Counted from the first letter of the stretch, positions 7,732 through 16,796 are shown. The stretch is 36,609 nt of DNA from UBA6168 sp964442355 (GCA_964442355.1 CAYTZS010000028.1:1-36609), one strand, 5' to 3'. The notes: generated by a model not told the origin, from the letters alone. Numbers and translations: made by a program.

Positions 7732-10700
7732 TCAGAAATCCATTCCGATAGAAAGATGCAGTTTTGGTGCTTGCACCACCCTGGTTTCTACGCCCCAAGC
7801 GTAATCTAGCCGAACCATGTAGCCGAACAACAAAGTGCGTATTCCTGTGCCATATCCAAAAATGATGGGGTCACGGAAGTAGTTGACCTTGATTACCACG
7901 TTGTTGCCATATTCTTCCCAAGTATTTAGCGGACTTTGCTCATTGAAAGGGTTCAGCCCCTGCCACGCTGTGCCGATGTCGAAGAAGCCTATTATTTGGA
8001 AGTTTCTGACAAAGTTGCTCTGATTGCGAGGGAAGATGTAGCGCAGCACGGGCATCCGAAGTTCGCTGTTGAAAACAGCGTAGGAATTGCCGTTTCGGGC
8101 ATTCAACTTAAACCCACGGGCATTGGTGGCTATGGCGCGATAGGCATAGTTGTCGCCAGTTGGCAACGATATATTGTTGTCAAACTGCGGGAACATCCAA
8201 TTGTCGGTGCCACCAAGCATGTAGAGGATTTTCTCTTGGCCAAACGAAGTGGCTCCGGCCAACCTAGCTGCCAGAACCGACCACTTCAGCAAGCGCTGGT
8301 AGTGCCGAATGTCCGTGCCCACCACGGTCATGAAACCTTTGTTTGCCTTGAACTGGGGGTTTTGGCCAAGTTCAATCTGCAAGCCCTTCACCGACTCGAC
8401 GAAAACCTTGTAACGTGTACCATTTTTCACGTTCAAAGCCACATCGAGCGTATTGTCGAAAACATACTCCAGTTTGACGCCAACCCGCTGCTCTTCCAGG
8501 TTTGGGGTATTCAGCGTGACGGCATCTGTGGCCAGCATCGTGGAATTGTCAAAGCGAAGTGTGGCCGTTGCTCGCAGGCTGGTGAAAATATCCAGTGGGT
8601 AGCGCAGCTGATACTGCGTCAAGAAGATTCGGTTGTCGTACTTGATGGGCGGCGGCATGTTGTCGATGGTGAAGCGCAGCCGGCGGTAGTAGGCAGCATA
8701 GCGCTTGTCGAGCCGTTTCTTTTTGTCGTGGTAAAAAAGGAAGTACTCTGCCCCATTGAAGGAAGTGGGCACCCGAACCCCGCCTTCGAACTCGTGGTCT
8801 TCCAGCAGGTCCTTGAAATTGGCTTTGAGCACGATGCCTGGCGGCGGATAGCCAAAATCTTGCGGCACGCCGGAGTAGGAGTTCAGTCCATCGAAGAGCA
8901 TGCCGTTGTCGAGTTGCGTGGTCACAAAGTCGGTGCGGAACTTGAGGCGGTAAGGAATGATGCGGCTGGAACGGAACTCCTGCAGCTTTTGCCGACCATC
9001 CGCCTCGGGTACCACGGGCAAATAAACCAGCGGCTGTACCACTTCTGGGGCAACTTCTTCTGGGGCGATGACTTCTGTTTTTTGGGCAGGCGTGGTGCGG
9101 GTGGGCACCTCATCATCGTCAAATTCGCTCTGGAAAAGGTAGTTGTCAAGGTCAATTTTGCCTGTGTCTTGTTTCTCAATTGGCAGTTTCGAGACATCAA
9201 TTGGCTCCTTGCCTACCTCGTCCAGCACTTTTTTCTTAGGTGGTTCTGCTGTTGTTTTTGGGGCAGTTTGCACCTGAACCCTGCGTTTTTGGAAGTTGCT
9301 CAGGCTGGGGTTCGACATGGTTTCTGGATTCATATCACCCAAAAAAACTTGAACCTTCCCATCACGCCGCTGCATTTCCACATAGCGATTGGACCGGCGG
9401 GCCTTGCTTTGCTCCATGATGTTGCGGTCGTAATTGGTTCCAAAATGGTTGACAGCCCGCTGCTTGATAATCGTGTCTTGCCAAACTGAGTCCAACTGCG
9501 ATAGCGCCACACTGTCAAGTTTTGTGGCGATAATGGAGTCAGCGTGGAGCCGCATCTCGGTGCCATCCTTGAAGACGATGACGTTTTCAAGGTGGTGGAT
9601 GTAATCCTCCAAGTAGCCGGTCTTGCGGTTGTAAACGCCTGTTTCGTCAGACGCAAAACTGAACCAAGTCGTATCAATGCCCATTGGTTGGCGCTCGCTG
9701 GCGTGTGGCGTGTGCGTCACTTGCACCAGTTCGCCTGCCGTTCGGAATCCGATGGAATCAAGATTGAGGTAAAAAATATCGAATGGCTGGATGGGCAACA
9801 CCGAGTCGAGTACCACGGGGATGTTGAGCGAGTCGGGGCGGTTGGATGCGAACAGGATGCCACGCTGGCCTCGTACCTGCACGAAGCTGGCATCAAGGTC
9901 GTCCCAGATATCGGTGGTCAGGCGTTGTGCTTGGCGGTTGAGGAGAAAATAAAGGAAAAGGTCGGACTGCCCCCGTACAGCAGCGGAGAGCACCATATCG
10001 TTGGGGCTGGCATAGTCCATGCTGTAAATCCGTTGGAACTGTGTGGGCATGTCTTCCGTGGTTTTCTCCTTGGTCAACACATCGTAGCGCAGCAGTTTCA
10101 CCTTGTCTCGCCGCTCGTACATGACGGCCAGTTCCATGTTCGTTGGGCTCCAGGCAAGCAGTGGGTAATTGTAGTCGGTAGCTTGGATGGCATTGCGGGA
10201 GCCACTTTTGAAAACCAGCTTGCGGTCGCCCGTGGCAAGGTCTTGGAGCCACACCCGCTGTTTGCCAATTTCGTTGGTCACATAGGCGATTCGGAGACCG
10301 TCTGGGCTGATTTTCACCTGACTGATGGGCAGGTTTTTGCGGTTTTTGATGGCGATTTCCTGACCCGTTGGCTTCGCAAACTCCGTGGCTTCGGCCTCGT
10401 ATCGTTTTTGAAAAAAGCTGTACCAACCCTGTGTGGTCTTGTAGTAGGTGCTGCCCAACACGTAGAGGAAGCCGCTTTCGATGCTTCGATTGATGCGGGT
10501 GAGGTACAGCAAGTTGGAGACCGTGGAGTGGCCGTAGTGTTGCCCGATGTAGTACCAAATTGCATGGCCCGCCAGCTTAGGGTTTGCCTCGGCCATTTCT
10601 TCAAAATCGGCGTAGTTGCCCGACAGAAACATATCACGCAATTGGTTGTCGAGCGTCGTGCTCCACTCCTCCCCGACGTACGAGATAAGGCCATCTTTAA

Positions 10701-11226
10701 ACCACTCCGGCAGGTTCATCATCACAGCGTTCTGCACGATTTCCTGGAGGTTGGAGCCAAAAAGCATGGCGTTAAGGTAAACACTGGCCACGCCCTCCCG
10801 CACTTGTCGGCGCAAGTCGTTGTGATTTCCATTGAAGAAGACGAACATCTTGTTGCCCACGATTTTCGTTTGGCCACCAGTGTTCATGAAAGCCTCCTCG
10901 CTGCCGATGTTGCTCTGCTTCAGGTCGGTGATGTCGGTGTAAACGATGATTTCAATCTTGTCGTTCATCCGGTGCTCCAAGATGCCCTGAATCTCAAAGA
11001 AATCGTACTCGGCCATCTGCACCACAGCCTGCCCAATGAGGCGGCCCTCGCCGTACCAGTAGGTGATAAAGTTACGGCTCTCGTACTGCGACCATTCGGC
11101 GAAATCGTTGTGGAACTGCACCCGGTTTTTGCCAAACTCGGTCTGTGTGGTTTGGCTGGTTGCCACTTTGGGCAAGGCCGAAGCAGCCAGCACAAGGAGC
11201 AAGAATATTTGGTAAAATTTGCGCAT
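7732..11226 (-). CDS. Peptidase-like / PD40 propeller / Omp85-like barrel fusion protein
   Basis: The start at 11226 gives 1164 residues with a clear signal peptide (MRKFYQIFLLLVLAASA). The 27 residues added by an upstream start at 11307 would bury this signal. Residues ~30-280 resemble a gluzincin/M1-like module: they contain LPEWFKDGLISYVGEEWS, but no HExxH is visible, so it is probably not a peptidase. Residues ~300-560 contain TolB/PD40-type propeller repeats (VKISPDGLRIAYVTNE; LAWSPTNMELAVMY; ILFASNRPDS). A low-complexity Pro/Glu/Thr linker follows at ~650-780. The last ~370 residues look like an outer-membrane barrel with an Omp85-like region (LGGTDNW, NARGFKLNARNGNSYAVFNS, ELRMP) and a terminal Phe. 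It is therefore expected in the outer membrane with large periplasmic or surface domains. The function is unknown. Long open frames on the other strand here are codon-bias shadows. Confidence 0.8.
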   Translation of the reverse strand: MRKFYQIFLLLVLAASALPKVATSQTTQTEFGKNRVQFHNDFAEWSQYESRNFITYWYGEGRLIGQAVVQMAEYDFFEIQGILEHRMNDKIEIIVYTDITDLKQSNIGSEEAFMNTGGQTKIVGNKMFVFFNGNHNDLRRQVREGVASVYLNAMLFGSNLQEIVQNAVMMNLPEWFKDGLISYVGEEWSTTLDNQLRDMFLSGNYADFEEMAEANPKLAGHAIWYYIGQHYGHSTVSNLLYLTRINRSIESGFLYVLGSTYYKTTQGWYSFFQKRYEAEATEFAKPTGQEIAIKNRKNLPISQVKISPDGLRIAYVTNEIGKQRVWLQDLATGDRKLVFKSGSRNAIQATDYNYPLLAWSPTNMELAVMYERRDKVKLLRYDVLTKEKTTEDMPTQFQRIYSMDYASPNDMVLSAAVRGQSDLFLYFLLNRQAQRLTTDIWDDLDASFVQVRGQRGILFASNRPDSLNIPVVLDSVLPIQPFDIFYLNLDSIGFRTAGELVQVTHTPHASERQPMGIDTTWFSFASDETGVYNRKTGYLEDYIHHLENVIVFKDGTEMRLHADSIIATKLDSVALSQLDSVWQDTIIKQRAVNHFGTNYDRNIMEQSKARRSNRYVEMQRRDGKVQVFLGDMNPETMSNPSLSNFQKRRVQVQTAPKTTAEPPKKKVLDEVGKEPIDVSKLPIEKQDTGKIDLDNYLFQSEFDDDEVPTRTTPAQKTEVIAPEEVAPEVVQPLVYLPVVPEADGRQKLQEFRSSRIIPYRLKFRTDFVTTQLDNGMLFDGLNSYSGVPQDFGYPPPGIVLKANFKDLLEDHEFEGGVRVPTSFNGAEYFLFYHDKKKRLDKRYAAYYRRLRFTIDNMPPPIKYDNRIFLTQYQLRYPLDIFTSLRATATLRFDNSTMLATDAVTLNTPNLEEQRVGVKLEYVFDNTLDVALNVKNGTRYKVFVESVKGLQIELGQNPQFKANKGFMTVVGTDIRHYQRLLKWSVLAARLAGATSFGQEKILYMLGGTDNWMFPQFDNNISLPTGDNYAYRAIATNARGFKLNARNGNSYAVFNSELRMPVLRYIFPRNQSNFVRNFQIIGFFDIGTAWQGLNPFNEQSPLNTWEEYGNNVVIKVNYFRDPIIFGYGTGIRTLLFGYMVRLDYAWGVETRVVQAPKLHLSIGMDF

Positions 11227-11430
11227 GATTATCAGTGGTTGAGCCGTGTGTAAAATCGGTTGAGCAGCTTGGCACTTTGCTTGAACGCAACTTGCGGCAA
11301 AGTCCATGTGTTTCCCTTTGGGGGAAAATCGAACAAGTCAAATTACTACCTTCGCTGCCGATTTCATCAAAAAAAGGCAATTTAAGATAGTCAGCAGACA
11401 AAAACCTGTTGCTTGCAAAAAATTACGGCC

Positions 11431-12072
11431 ATGCCCGCTACCATCGTCATTTTTACTTTCAACCCATTTCAGGAGAACACCTATGTCGTTTTTGACGAAA
11501 CGAAGGAGTGCGTAATCATTGACCCGGGTTGCTTCGAGGCGCACGAACGCATCGAATTGGACAAGTTCATTCGTGAGAACAACCTGAAGCCCGTTCGGTT
11601 GCTGAACACGCACTGCCATATCGATCATGTTTTTGGCAATGCGTTCGTCAATCGCACTTGGGGTCTGGCACTTGAAATCCACCTTGGCGAACTGCCTGTG
11701 CTGGAGGCCGTGCCACAAGTCGCAAAATTTTACGGAATGCCCACTGGCGAGCCTTCGCCGATGCCCGGCAGGTACATCGAGGAGGGAGAAGTGATTGCCT
11801 TCGGCAACACGAAGATGGAGGCGATACTGACACCGGGGCACTCACCTGCCAGCCTGTCGTTCTTCCTTCGGGAAGAGGGGCTGCTCATCGCTGGGGACGT
11901 GCTGTTTCGGGAGAGCATTGGCCGAACCGACCTGCCCGGCGGCGACTACGATACGCTTATCGCCAGCATCAAGGACAAGCTGCTGCCCCTCGGTGACGAG
12001 GTGCAGGTCTTTCCTGGCCACGGGCCTTCCACGACGATTGGCCACGAGCGGGAACACAATCCGTTTTTATGA
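11431..12072 (+). CDS. MBL-fold hydrolase, glyoxalase II-like
   Basis: The 213-residue protein from ATG 11431 has the metallo-beta-lactamase fold motifs in order: DPGCFE near residue 31, the zinc motif THCHIDHVFG near residue 61, GHSPASLSF (third His), AGDVLFRESIGRTDLPGGD with the bridging Asp, and the last His in VFPGHGPST. This is the YcbL/glyoxalase II-like type that hydrolyses thioesters such as S-lactoylglutathione or related compounds. The exact substrate cannot be told from sequence, and Bacteroidota often lack glutathione. A TTG six codons earlier (11413) is possible but less likely. It is preceded by a divergent gene (11226) with a 204-bp spacer. It converges with the DUF4097-like gene. 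Confidence 0.88.
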   Translation: MPATIVIFTFNPFQENTYVVFDETKECVIIDPGCFEAHERIELDKFIRENNLKPVRLLNTHCHIDHVFGNAFVNRTWGLALEIHLGELPVLEAVPQVAKFYGMPTGEPSPMPGRYIEEGEVIAFGNTKMEAILTPGHSPASLSFFLREEGLLIAGDVLFRESIGRTDLPGGDYDTLIASIKDKLLPLGDEVQVFPGHGPSTTIGHEREHNPFL

Positions 12073-12124
12073 AGCAATACTAACGTGAGCAGTTTTTTGT
12101 GTGCTTGCAGACGGTGTAATTCCC

Positions 12125-12160
12125 CAAAAAAAGAAAGCCGCTCCATTTGCAGAAGCGGCT
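12125..12160 (-). terminator. Rho-independent terminator of the sigma/anti-sigma operon
   Basis: On the minus strand AGCCGCT (12160-12154) and AGCGGCT (12142-12136) form a 7-bp GC-rich stem with an 11-nt loop, followed by a run TTTCTTTTTTT (12135-12126). This is a classic intrinsic terminator about 65 bp after the stop codon of the gene at 12225. Confidence 0.85.
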
Positions 12161-12224
12161 CCTTGAAAAATTTGAATTAGTATGAAATTTCAGCTTTCGT
12201 AGCAGCAGAAAGTGCTGCACGTTT

Positions 12225-13406
12225 CTATTGTTTTACTTTCAATCCTCCGTAGTTCAAGCTTGCCTGAATGGTACTGCGGGCATTTTGTGCACCAGCATGG
12301 CCTTTCACTGAGTGAGACGTTCCTTTCTCTTGCTCGTAAGTGACCACGAGGCCATCGGGATAGGCGATGCCCGCAAAATTTGCGTTGGCATCCAAAACAT
12401 AACTTGCCCCATTTTCTACCCCAATCTTGAAGTCGGAGTATTTCCCCACCAGATTGATTTTGGAAAAGCCCTTCGAGACATTTTCGATGCGGAGGCCGCC
12501 GTACATGAGGTCGAAGGTGCCGCTTTCTTGCAGGCGGTTCACTTTGAAGTCAGTGTATTGTCCTGTCGCTGTGATACTTTCGGCATTTCCCACGGCTATA
12601 TTGCCGTATTTGGTGGTACATGTCAGGCGGTCAACTTTTGTGAGCTGAAACTCGTCGTACCGGGAGTCTGCGCTCATGTCAGCACCGTTATCAACCGTCA
12701 ATTTCGAGTATTTCGAGGTCATGTTGACGTTGCGGACATTGTTGAGGTTCAGTTTGCTGTAAGAAACGTTCACCGTGGCATCACCCGATTTCACCACCGT
12801 ACCGTTGCCGTAATCCAAGGTGACCGTCAGGGCATTGGCGCCTTCAAGCCGGAAGTTTCCGTATTTCACGTCCACTTTGGTCCTGCCGGAAAGGGGAGCC
12901 ACCAGTGCATCGCCATATTTGTTGTTCAGGTCGAGGGAGGCGGAAGCGGGCATGTACACCTGGTAGTTGATTTGAAACTCAGTGTTGCTGCTACTGCCCC
13001 AGTCGAACCAAGAGCTTTTGTTCGACTCGATGAAGGTCTCGGCCTTCACGAAACTGTCGTCGTTGGAAAAGTCAACGCGGATACGCTCGAAAACCGGCTG
13101 TGCCTGAGATTCGCTGGCAGCCTTCACCACGATTGTCACTTCGACTTTAGCCCTGTTTTTGTCCCAAGTTTTCACATCCACCCTGCCATATTTGTTGATA
13201 AGGTTGACGGTGCCAGTTGCGCTCAAAGGAAATTCCCGCTTGATGGTCTTGGTGTATTCCTGCGCCTCTGGGCCGGGCTGGGCTGGGGCAGGTTGCACTT
13301 GCTGCGGCTCGGTCGGGTCGCTGGCCAAAGCGATGCTGGGCAACAACATGCCAAGCACCCAAACAGACGCCAACACGAGCAGCGGATTTTTAAAGACTAA
13401 TTTCAT
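12225..13406 (-). CDS. DUF4097-like putative adhesin, exported
   Basis: The 393-residue product has a signal peptide (hydrophobic LLVLASVWVLGMLLPSIALA, then a Pro/Gln-rich linker). Its body is a right-handed beta-helix-like series of short strands with repeating words such as NKYGRVDVKTW, NKYGDALVAP, VKYGNFRLEG, STKYSKL-type and YGGLRIENV. This is typical of DUF4097/GIN-type putative adhesins: each turn ends with an NKYG-like motif. It overlaps the end of the anti-sigma gene by 17 bp, so it is the third gene of the sigma-factor operon and probably a sigma-dependent cell-envelope output or part of the sensing. An intrinsic terminator follows. The family is well supported; the precise role is unknown. 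Confidence 0.8.
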   Translation of the reverse strand: MKLVFKNPLLVLASVWVLGMLLPSIALASDPTEPQQVQPAPAQPGPEAQEYTKTIKREFPLSATGTVNLINKYGRVDVKTWDKNRAKVEVTIVVKAASESQAQPVFERIRVDFSNDDSFVKAETFIESNKSSWFDWGSSSNTEFQINYQVYMPASASLDLNNKYGDALVAPLSGRTKVDVKYGNFRLEGANALTVTLDYGNGTVVKSGDATVNVSYSKLNLNNVRNVNMTSKYSKLTVDNGADMSADSRYDEFQLTKVDRLTCTTKYGNIAVGNAESITATGQYTDFKVNRLQESGTFDLMYGGLRIENVSKGFSKINLVGKYSDFKIGVENGASYVLDANANFAGIAYPDGLVVTYEQEKGTSHSVKGHAGAQNARSTIQASLNYGGLKVKQ

Positions 13407-13929
13407 CTTCTGCTGTATTTATATTTGTAGGATTAACATTTTCAACCTTTTCGAGCACCTGCTCCAATATGTTGATTTTGGTTTGGTAGGTTTCAATCAT
13501 CGCTTGGATGATTTTCTCCTCTGCACCTGCTGGGGCATTTTCAAGCTCCTTTCTCAATTGCTCATAGGCTTGGTCGAGTTCCTGAAGGTCGGCCTTCACA
13601 ACGCCATCCTGCTTGTAGGTGGCCAGTTTAGCCATTTTTTCTTCGACTTGTGTGCTGAAGTAGCGCTCCATCTCAGCATGTTCTGGCGATACATCAGCCA
13701 GTGAATCAACGGCCTTGACTTGGTTTGTCAAATAAGCACCAGCAGCGCCACCAGCCACCAGCAGTGCCAGCACGGCAGCGGCCACCCGCAAGCGTTTCAT
13801 CCAAACCACCCGCCCCGATGGGCGCTGGCTGTCGAGGTGCTGGTCTAGGTTCGCCCAGACATTCAGGCTCGGCACTTCGGTGTCGAAGTCGCACCTGTTT
13901 TCTCGAATAAATTTCTCTAAATTATCCAT
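13390..13929 (-). CDS. Membrane-bound anti-sigma factor-like protein
   Basis: The start MDNLEKFIREN at 13929 gives 179 residues. Longer starts at 13968 or 13953 lie in a repetitive ATGAC-rich stretch and look like read-through of a spacer repeat. Residues 1-40 form a cytoplasmic, helical, acidic domain (FDTEVPSLNVWANLD) as in Bacteroidota anti-sigma factors. A single membrane helix occupies about residues 45-66 (AAAVLALLVAGGAAGAYL). The periplasmic part (about 70-179) is a predicted long coiled coil rich in Glu, Gln and Lys. The gene sits between the ECF sigma gene upstream and the DUF4097-like gene it overlaps, which is the standard layout for an ECF/anti-sigma pair. No zinc-binding HxxxCxxC motif is present. 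The function is inferred from context and topology. Confidence 0.75.
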   Translation of the reverse strand: MDNLEKFIRENRCDFDTEVPSLNVWANLDQHLDSQRPSGRVVWMKRLRVAAAVLALLVAGGAAGAYLTNQVKAVDSLADVSPEHAEMERYFSTQVEEKMAKLATYKQDGVVKADLQELDQAYEQLRKELENAPAGAEEKIIQAMIETYQTKINILEQVLEKVENVNPTNINTAEDEISL

Positions 13930-13948
13930 CGCTCTTAAATTGTCATTC

Positions 13949-14026
13949 GTCATCGGGTCATTTGTCATTGCAGGCCATGGTGATTTCCAAAAATGCTATC
14001 CCTCAATGACAAATGACTTTGATGAC
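13949..14026. repeat. Heptamer-word inverted repeat in the sigma/anti-sigma spacer
   Basis: TCATTTGTCATTG (13958-13970) is the exact reverse complement of CAATGACAAATGA (14004-14016). Outer arms GTCATC (13949-13954) and GATGAC (14021-14026) extend the pairing. The arms consist of 7-bp words (CAATGAC, AAATGAC). It fills most of the 101-bp gap between the two genes and could form a hairpin in the mRNA. Confidence 0.75.
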
Positions 14027-14030
14027 CTTT

Positions 14031-14585
14031 TTAATGACCATCCACCACCAACTGCTGCCCTTCCAATAGTTCCCGGAGCCGTTTTCTGGCCCGGCTAAAC
14101 TGTGATTTGGAAGTGGCTTCCGTAATGTCCAGAATCTCGCCAATTTCCTTGTGGTCATAGCCCTCGAACATGTAGAGGCTGAATACCACTCGGTAGCCAT
14201 CTGGCAAATTGGACATCGCATCGTTGATGGCCTTCACGTTCAGGTGCGTTTCGTTCACCGGCCCGTGATCAGGCACATGGTGGAAGCGGTCGTCCAGTGT
14301 TTCAATTTTTAATTTTCGCTTCTTTAAAAAGTTGATGCAGTTGTTGACAACGATCCGCTTTATCCAAGCTCCAATGGTGGATTCGTAGCGGAAGCTGTCC
14401 ATTTTTGAATAAACGTCAATGAACGACTGTTGGAGTAGGTCTTCGGCATCAAGGCTGTTGTTGACCATGCGCAGGCAGATATTGTACATGGCCTGTGAAT
14501 AAAGCCTGTACAGCTCAAACTGCGCTTTTCGGTCACCCTTCATGCAGCTCTCGACGATGTCCCGGTGGGTACTCCCGTAGTCCAA
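14031..14585 (-). CDS. ECF-type RNA polymerase sigma factor
   Basis: The 184-residue protein has region 2 (about residues 25-90, with AEDLLQQSFIDVYSKMDSF and the DNA-melting segment IGAWIKRIVVNNCINFLKKRK) and region 4 (about 125-180, AMSNLPDGYRVVFSLYMFEG and the helix-turn-helix HKEIGEILDITEATSKSQFSRARKRL split by the turn). There is no region 1.1 or 3, so it belongs to the extracytoplasmic-function group. It directs RNA polymerase to a small stress or envelope regulon and would be held inactive by the membrane protein encoded next. It is the first gene of a minus-strand operon that ends at the terminator 12125-12160. The start at 14585 is the only ATG that keeps the complete region 2. Target promoters cannot be read from this window. 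Confidence 0.92.
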   Translation of the reverse strand: MDYGSTHRDIVESCMKGDRKAQFELYRLYSQAMYNICLRMVNNSLDAEDLLQQSFIDVYSKMDSFRYESTIGAWIKRIVVNNCINFLKKRKLKIETLDDRFHHVPDHGPVNETHLNVKAINDAMSNLPDGYRVVFSLYMFEGYDHKEIGEILDITEATSKSQFSRARKRLRELLEGQQLVVDGH

Positions 14586-14738
14586 ATTCCGTTAGTTTTC
14601 AGTTACAATTGACAGGTGCTTTGCAAAAGGGTTGCATGTGGTGGGGTCGTATTTTGGAGGAAAAATGGAATTTTTGGATTTAAGGGCGTTTTCAATCAAT
14701 TGAAAATCAGGTACTTGGAAGGAAAGTTGTACCAACAT

Positions 14739-14933
14739 TTATTCTTCCTCTTCTTTGTGCTTTTTCTGGTCACGGAGCTTGATGTCGTCCACTTTTTCGT
14801 TCAAAAACTGATTCAACCGTTCGATGTTCAGGTTGGAAGACAGTTCGCCAAAGGCGTTGATTTTGATATCGAAGCCTTTGAGTTCGTCGTGAACCTTGGG
14901 CTGATTTACGGTGGGTTTGGATTTTTTAGCCAT
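14739..14933 (-). CDS. Small conserved-looking charged protein, unknown function
   Basis: A 64-residue reading frame starting MAKKSKPTVNQPKVHDELKG and ending in a run of Lys/His/Glu. It contains an amphipathic helix (LNIERLNQFLNEKVDDIKL) and no Cys, membrane segment or signal peptide. It lies 79 bp downstream of gltX on the same strand and 153 bp before the sigma gene, so it may be the last gene of the gltX transcript. Codon use matches the neighbours, and the opposite-strand frame is poorer, which supports its being real. I do not recognise the family; the KINAFGELSSNLNIE segment resembles short Bacteroidota proteins of unknown function found in many genomes. Confidence 0.6.
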   Translation of the reverse strand: MAKKSKPTVNQPKVHDELKGFDIKINAFGELSSNLNIERLNQFLNEKVDDIKLRDQKKHKEEEE

Positions 14934-14950
14934 AAAAACAAGGTTTTAGA

Positions 14951-15000
14951 TTTTGGGGTTCAAGTTTCGGGAAGTAGCCGATGAACCCTGAACCCCAAAA
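14951..15000. repeat. Inverted repeat after gltX
   Basis: TTTTGGGGTTCA (14951-14962) and TGAACCCCAAAA (14989-15000) are exact reverse complements, 12 bp each with a 26-nt loop. On the minus strand the right arm is followed by a GGGTTCA repeat, again 7-bp words. It could be a weak terminator or processing signal after gltX. Confidence 0.65.
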
Positions 15001-15012
15001 CTTGAATCCATT

Positions 15013-16548
15013 TTAGCCTATTTGGTCATCAAAATAATCAAAAGACCTAGTCAACCGATCTACTGTGCGCTCTTTTCCCAGCAATTCCATCATCTCGTAC
15101 ACCCCAGGCCCCTGCATGGTGCCCGCCAGCGCAAGGCGTAGCACTGGCATCACTTCGCCCGGCTTCAACCCACGCTCGGCCATAAATGCCTTCACAGCCT
15201 CCTCCAACGGAGTTGCCACGAACGTTGGTTGCGCCTTCACATGCTCGGCCAGCGCCTCGAACATGGGGCGGCTTTCCGACTTCCATCGCTTCACAATATT
15301 TTCATTGTCAAAGGTTTGCACATCTCCGAAGAGGTAACTCGACATCTCCACGAGGTCAGGCAAAAAAGTGGCACGGCCCTTCATCAGATGACAGATTTTT
15401 GCCAAATATTCATCTGAAACTTTATAGCCCTTTGCTTCAGCCAATGGCCGAATTTGAGCGGCCAAATCGGCATCGGCAGTGGCGTGGAGGTACTGCTGAT
15501 TGTACCACTTTGCCTTGTCGTAGTCGAAGCGGGCGCCGCTCTTGCTTATTTTTTCGAGGGAAAACGCTTCGCAAAGCTCCTCCAAATTGAAAATCTCCTG
15601 CTCCGTGCCGGGGTTCCAGCCTAGGAAGGCAAGGAAGTTGACGACTGCCTGTGGCAGAAAACCGAACTCCCGGAAGCCCTCGAAGCTGTCCTCTGCCGTC
15701 TCAGCTTTCCATGAAAGTGGGAACACGGGCATGCCAAACTTAGCACCGTCCCGTTTGCTGAGTTTGCCCTTGCCGTCCGGTCGTAAAATCAGCGGGAGGT
15801 GCGAAAACTGCGGCATGGTGGCTTCCCAACCAAAGGCCCGGTACAGCAGCACGTGATGGCCCGTGCTGGGCAGCCACTCCTCGCCTCGGATGACGTGCGT
15901 GATTTCCATCAAATGGTCGTCCACGATGTTGGCGAGGTGGTAAGTTGGCATCCCGTCCGACTTCATCAGTACCTTGTCATCTAGTTCACTGGTGTGAAAG
16001 CTCACTTCGCCCCGAATCAAGTCTGTGAACGTAACTACCTCATTTTCAGGCACTTTTAAACGAATGACATAGTGTTCACCAGCATTGAGGCGGCGTTGCA
16101 CCTCGTCGGCAGTGAGGGTGAGGCTGGTTTTCATCACCTGTCGGCAGGCAGCGTCGTACTTAAAGTTGTGGTTGCCAGCGGCGGCGGCGGCCGAGCGGGC
16201 AGCTTCCAGTTCCTCTGGCGTATCGAAAGCGTAGTAGGCGCTGCCATTGGCCACGAGTTCGAGGGCATGTTGTTGGTAGGTGGCTTTGCGCTCCGACTGT
16301 CGGTACGGCGCATGAGGTCCACCGATGCCTTGCCCTTCATTGGGCATAATGCCGCACCAGTGCAACGATTCAAGGATGTATTCCTCTGCCCCCGGCACAT
16401 AGCGCCCTTGGTCGGTATCCTCGATGCGGAGTACGAAGGTGCCACCATGTTTTTTTGCGAACAAATAATTGTAAAGTGCTGTGCGCACGCCACCGATGTG
16501 AAGCGCCCCGGTTGGGCTTGGTGCAAAACGTACCCTGATGTTGCTCAT
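15013..16548 (-). CDS. gltX: Glutamyl-tRNA synthetase
   Basis: This class I aminoacyl-tRNA synthetase charges tRNA-Glu (and possibly tRNA-Gln in organisms using the amidotransferase route). The start MSNIRVRFAPSPTG at 16548 gives 511 residues; the 13 extra residues from 16587 are not part of the family. Visible motifs are the HIGH box variant HIGG near residue 18 within PSPTGALHIGGVRTALYNY, the GEDTDQ-like RIEDTDQGRYV, and the KMSKS box variant KLSKRDGAKFG near residue 255. The C-terminal helical anticodon-binding region is complete, ending in a helix-rich tail. No zinc ribbon is evident. It is transcribed on the minus strand, followed by a small protein gene; its 5' side is divergent from the polysaccharide deacetylase. 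Confidence 0.96.
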   Translation of the reverse strand: MSNIRVRFAPSPTGALHIGGVRTALYNYLFAKKHGGTFVLRIEDTDQGRYVPGAEEYILESLHWCGIMPNEGQGIGGPHAPYRQSERKATYQQHALELVANGSAYYAFDTPEELEAARSAAAAAGNHNFKYDAACRQVMKTSLTLTADEVQRRLNAGEHYVIRLKVPENEVVTFTDLIRGEVSFHTSELDDKVLMKSDGMPTYHLANIVDDHLMEITHVIRGEEWLPSTGHHVLLYRAFGWEATMPQFSHLPLILRPDGKGKLSKRDGAKFGMPVFPLSWKAETAEDSFEGFREFGFLPQAVVNFLAFLGWNPGTEQEIFNLEELCEAFSLEKISKSGARFDYDKAKWYNQQYLHATADADLAAQIRPLAEAKGYKVSDEYLAKICHLMKGRATFLPDLVEMSSYLFGDVQTFDNENIVKRWKSESRPMFEALAEHVKAQPTFVATPLEEAVKAFMAERGLKPGEVMPVLRLALAGTMQGPGVYEMMELLGKERTVDRLTRSFDYFDDQIG

Positions 16549-16796
16549 AAGTTTATTTAATGTAAAAAAGCTTTGAAATTTGTTCATTCTGGCAGCATTT
16601 TTTCTTCACGGAACGTTGATTTGCAAATAAAATAGCTGCGCAATGGCTTGAAGCCGTCCAGAAAACGGGCCACAAAACTAAGCCATCACACGGTTACTTT
16701 TAGCCAAAAGGCATTCAAAACGAAGAACATTTCGATTATAACCCATCTTGAAGGGCGAATACAAATCGCTCAACTATCCAAAAATTTGAAACACTT

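Noticed and set aside
7936..11253. Long plus-strand open frames (517 and 569 codons) opposite the 1164-residue gene
   Set aside because: They are antisense shadows of a GC-rich gene; their proteins have no recognisable motifs, while the minus-strand product has a signal peptide and domain motifs.
12312..13400. 362-codon plus-strand frame opposite the DUF4097-like gene
   Set aside because: Antisense shadow; the minus-strand protein has a signal peptide, repeats, operon context and a terminator.
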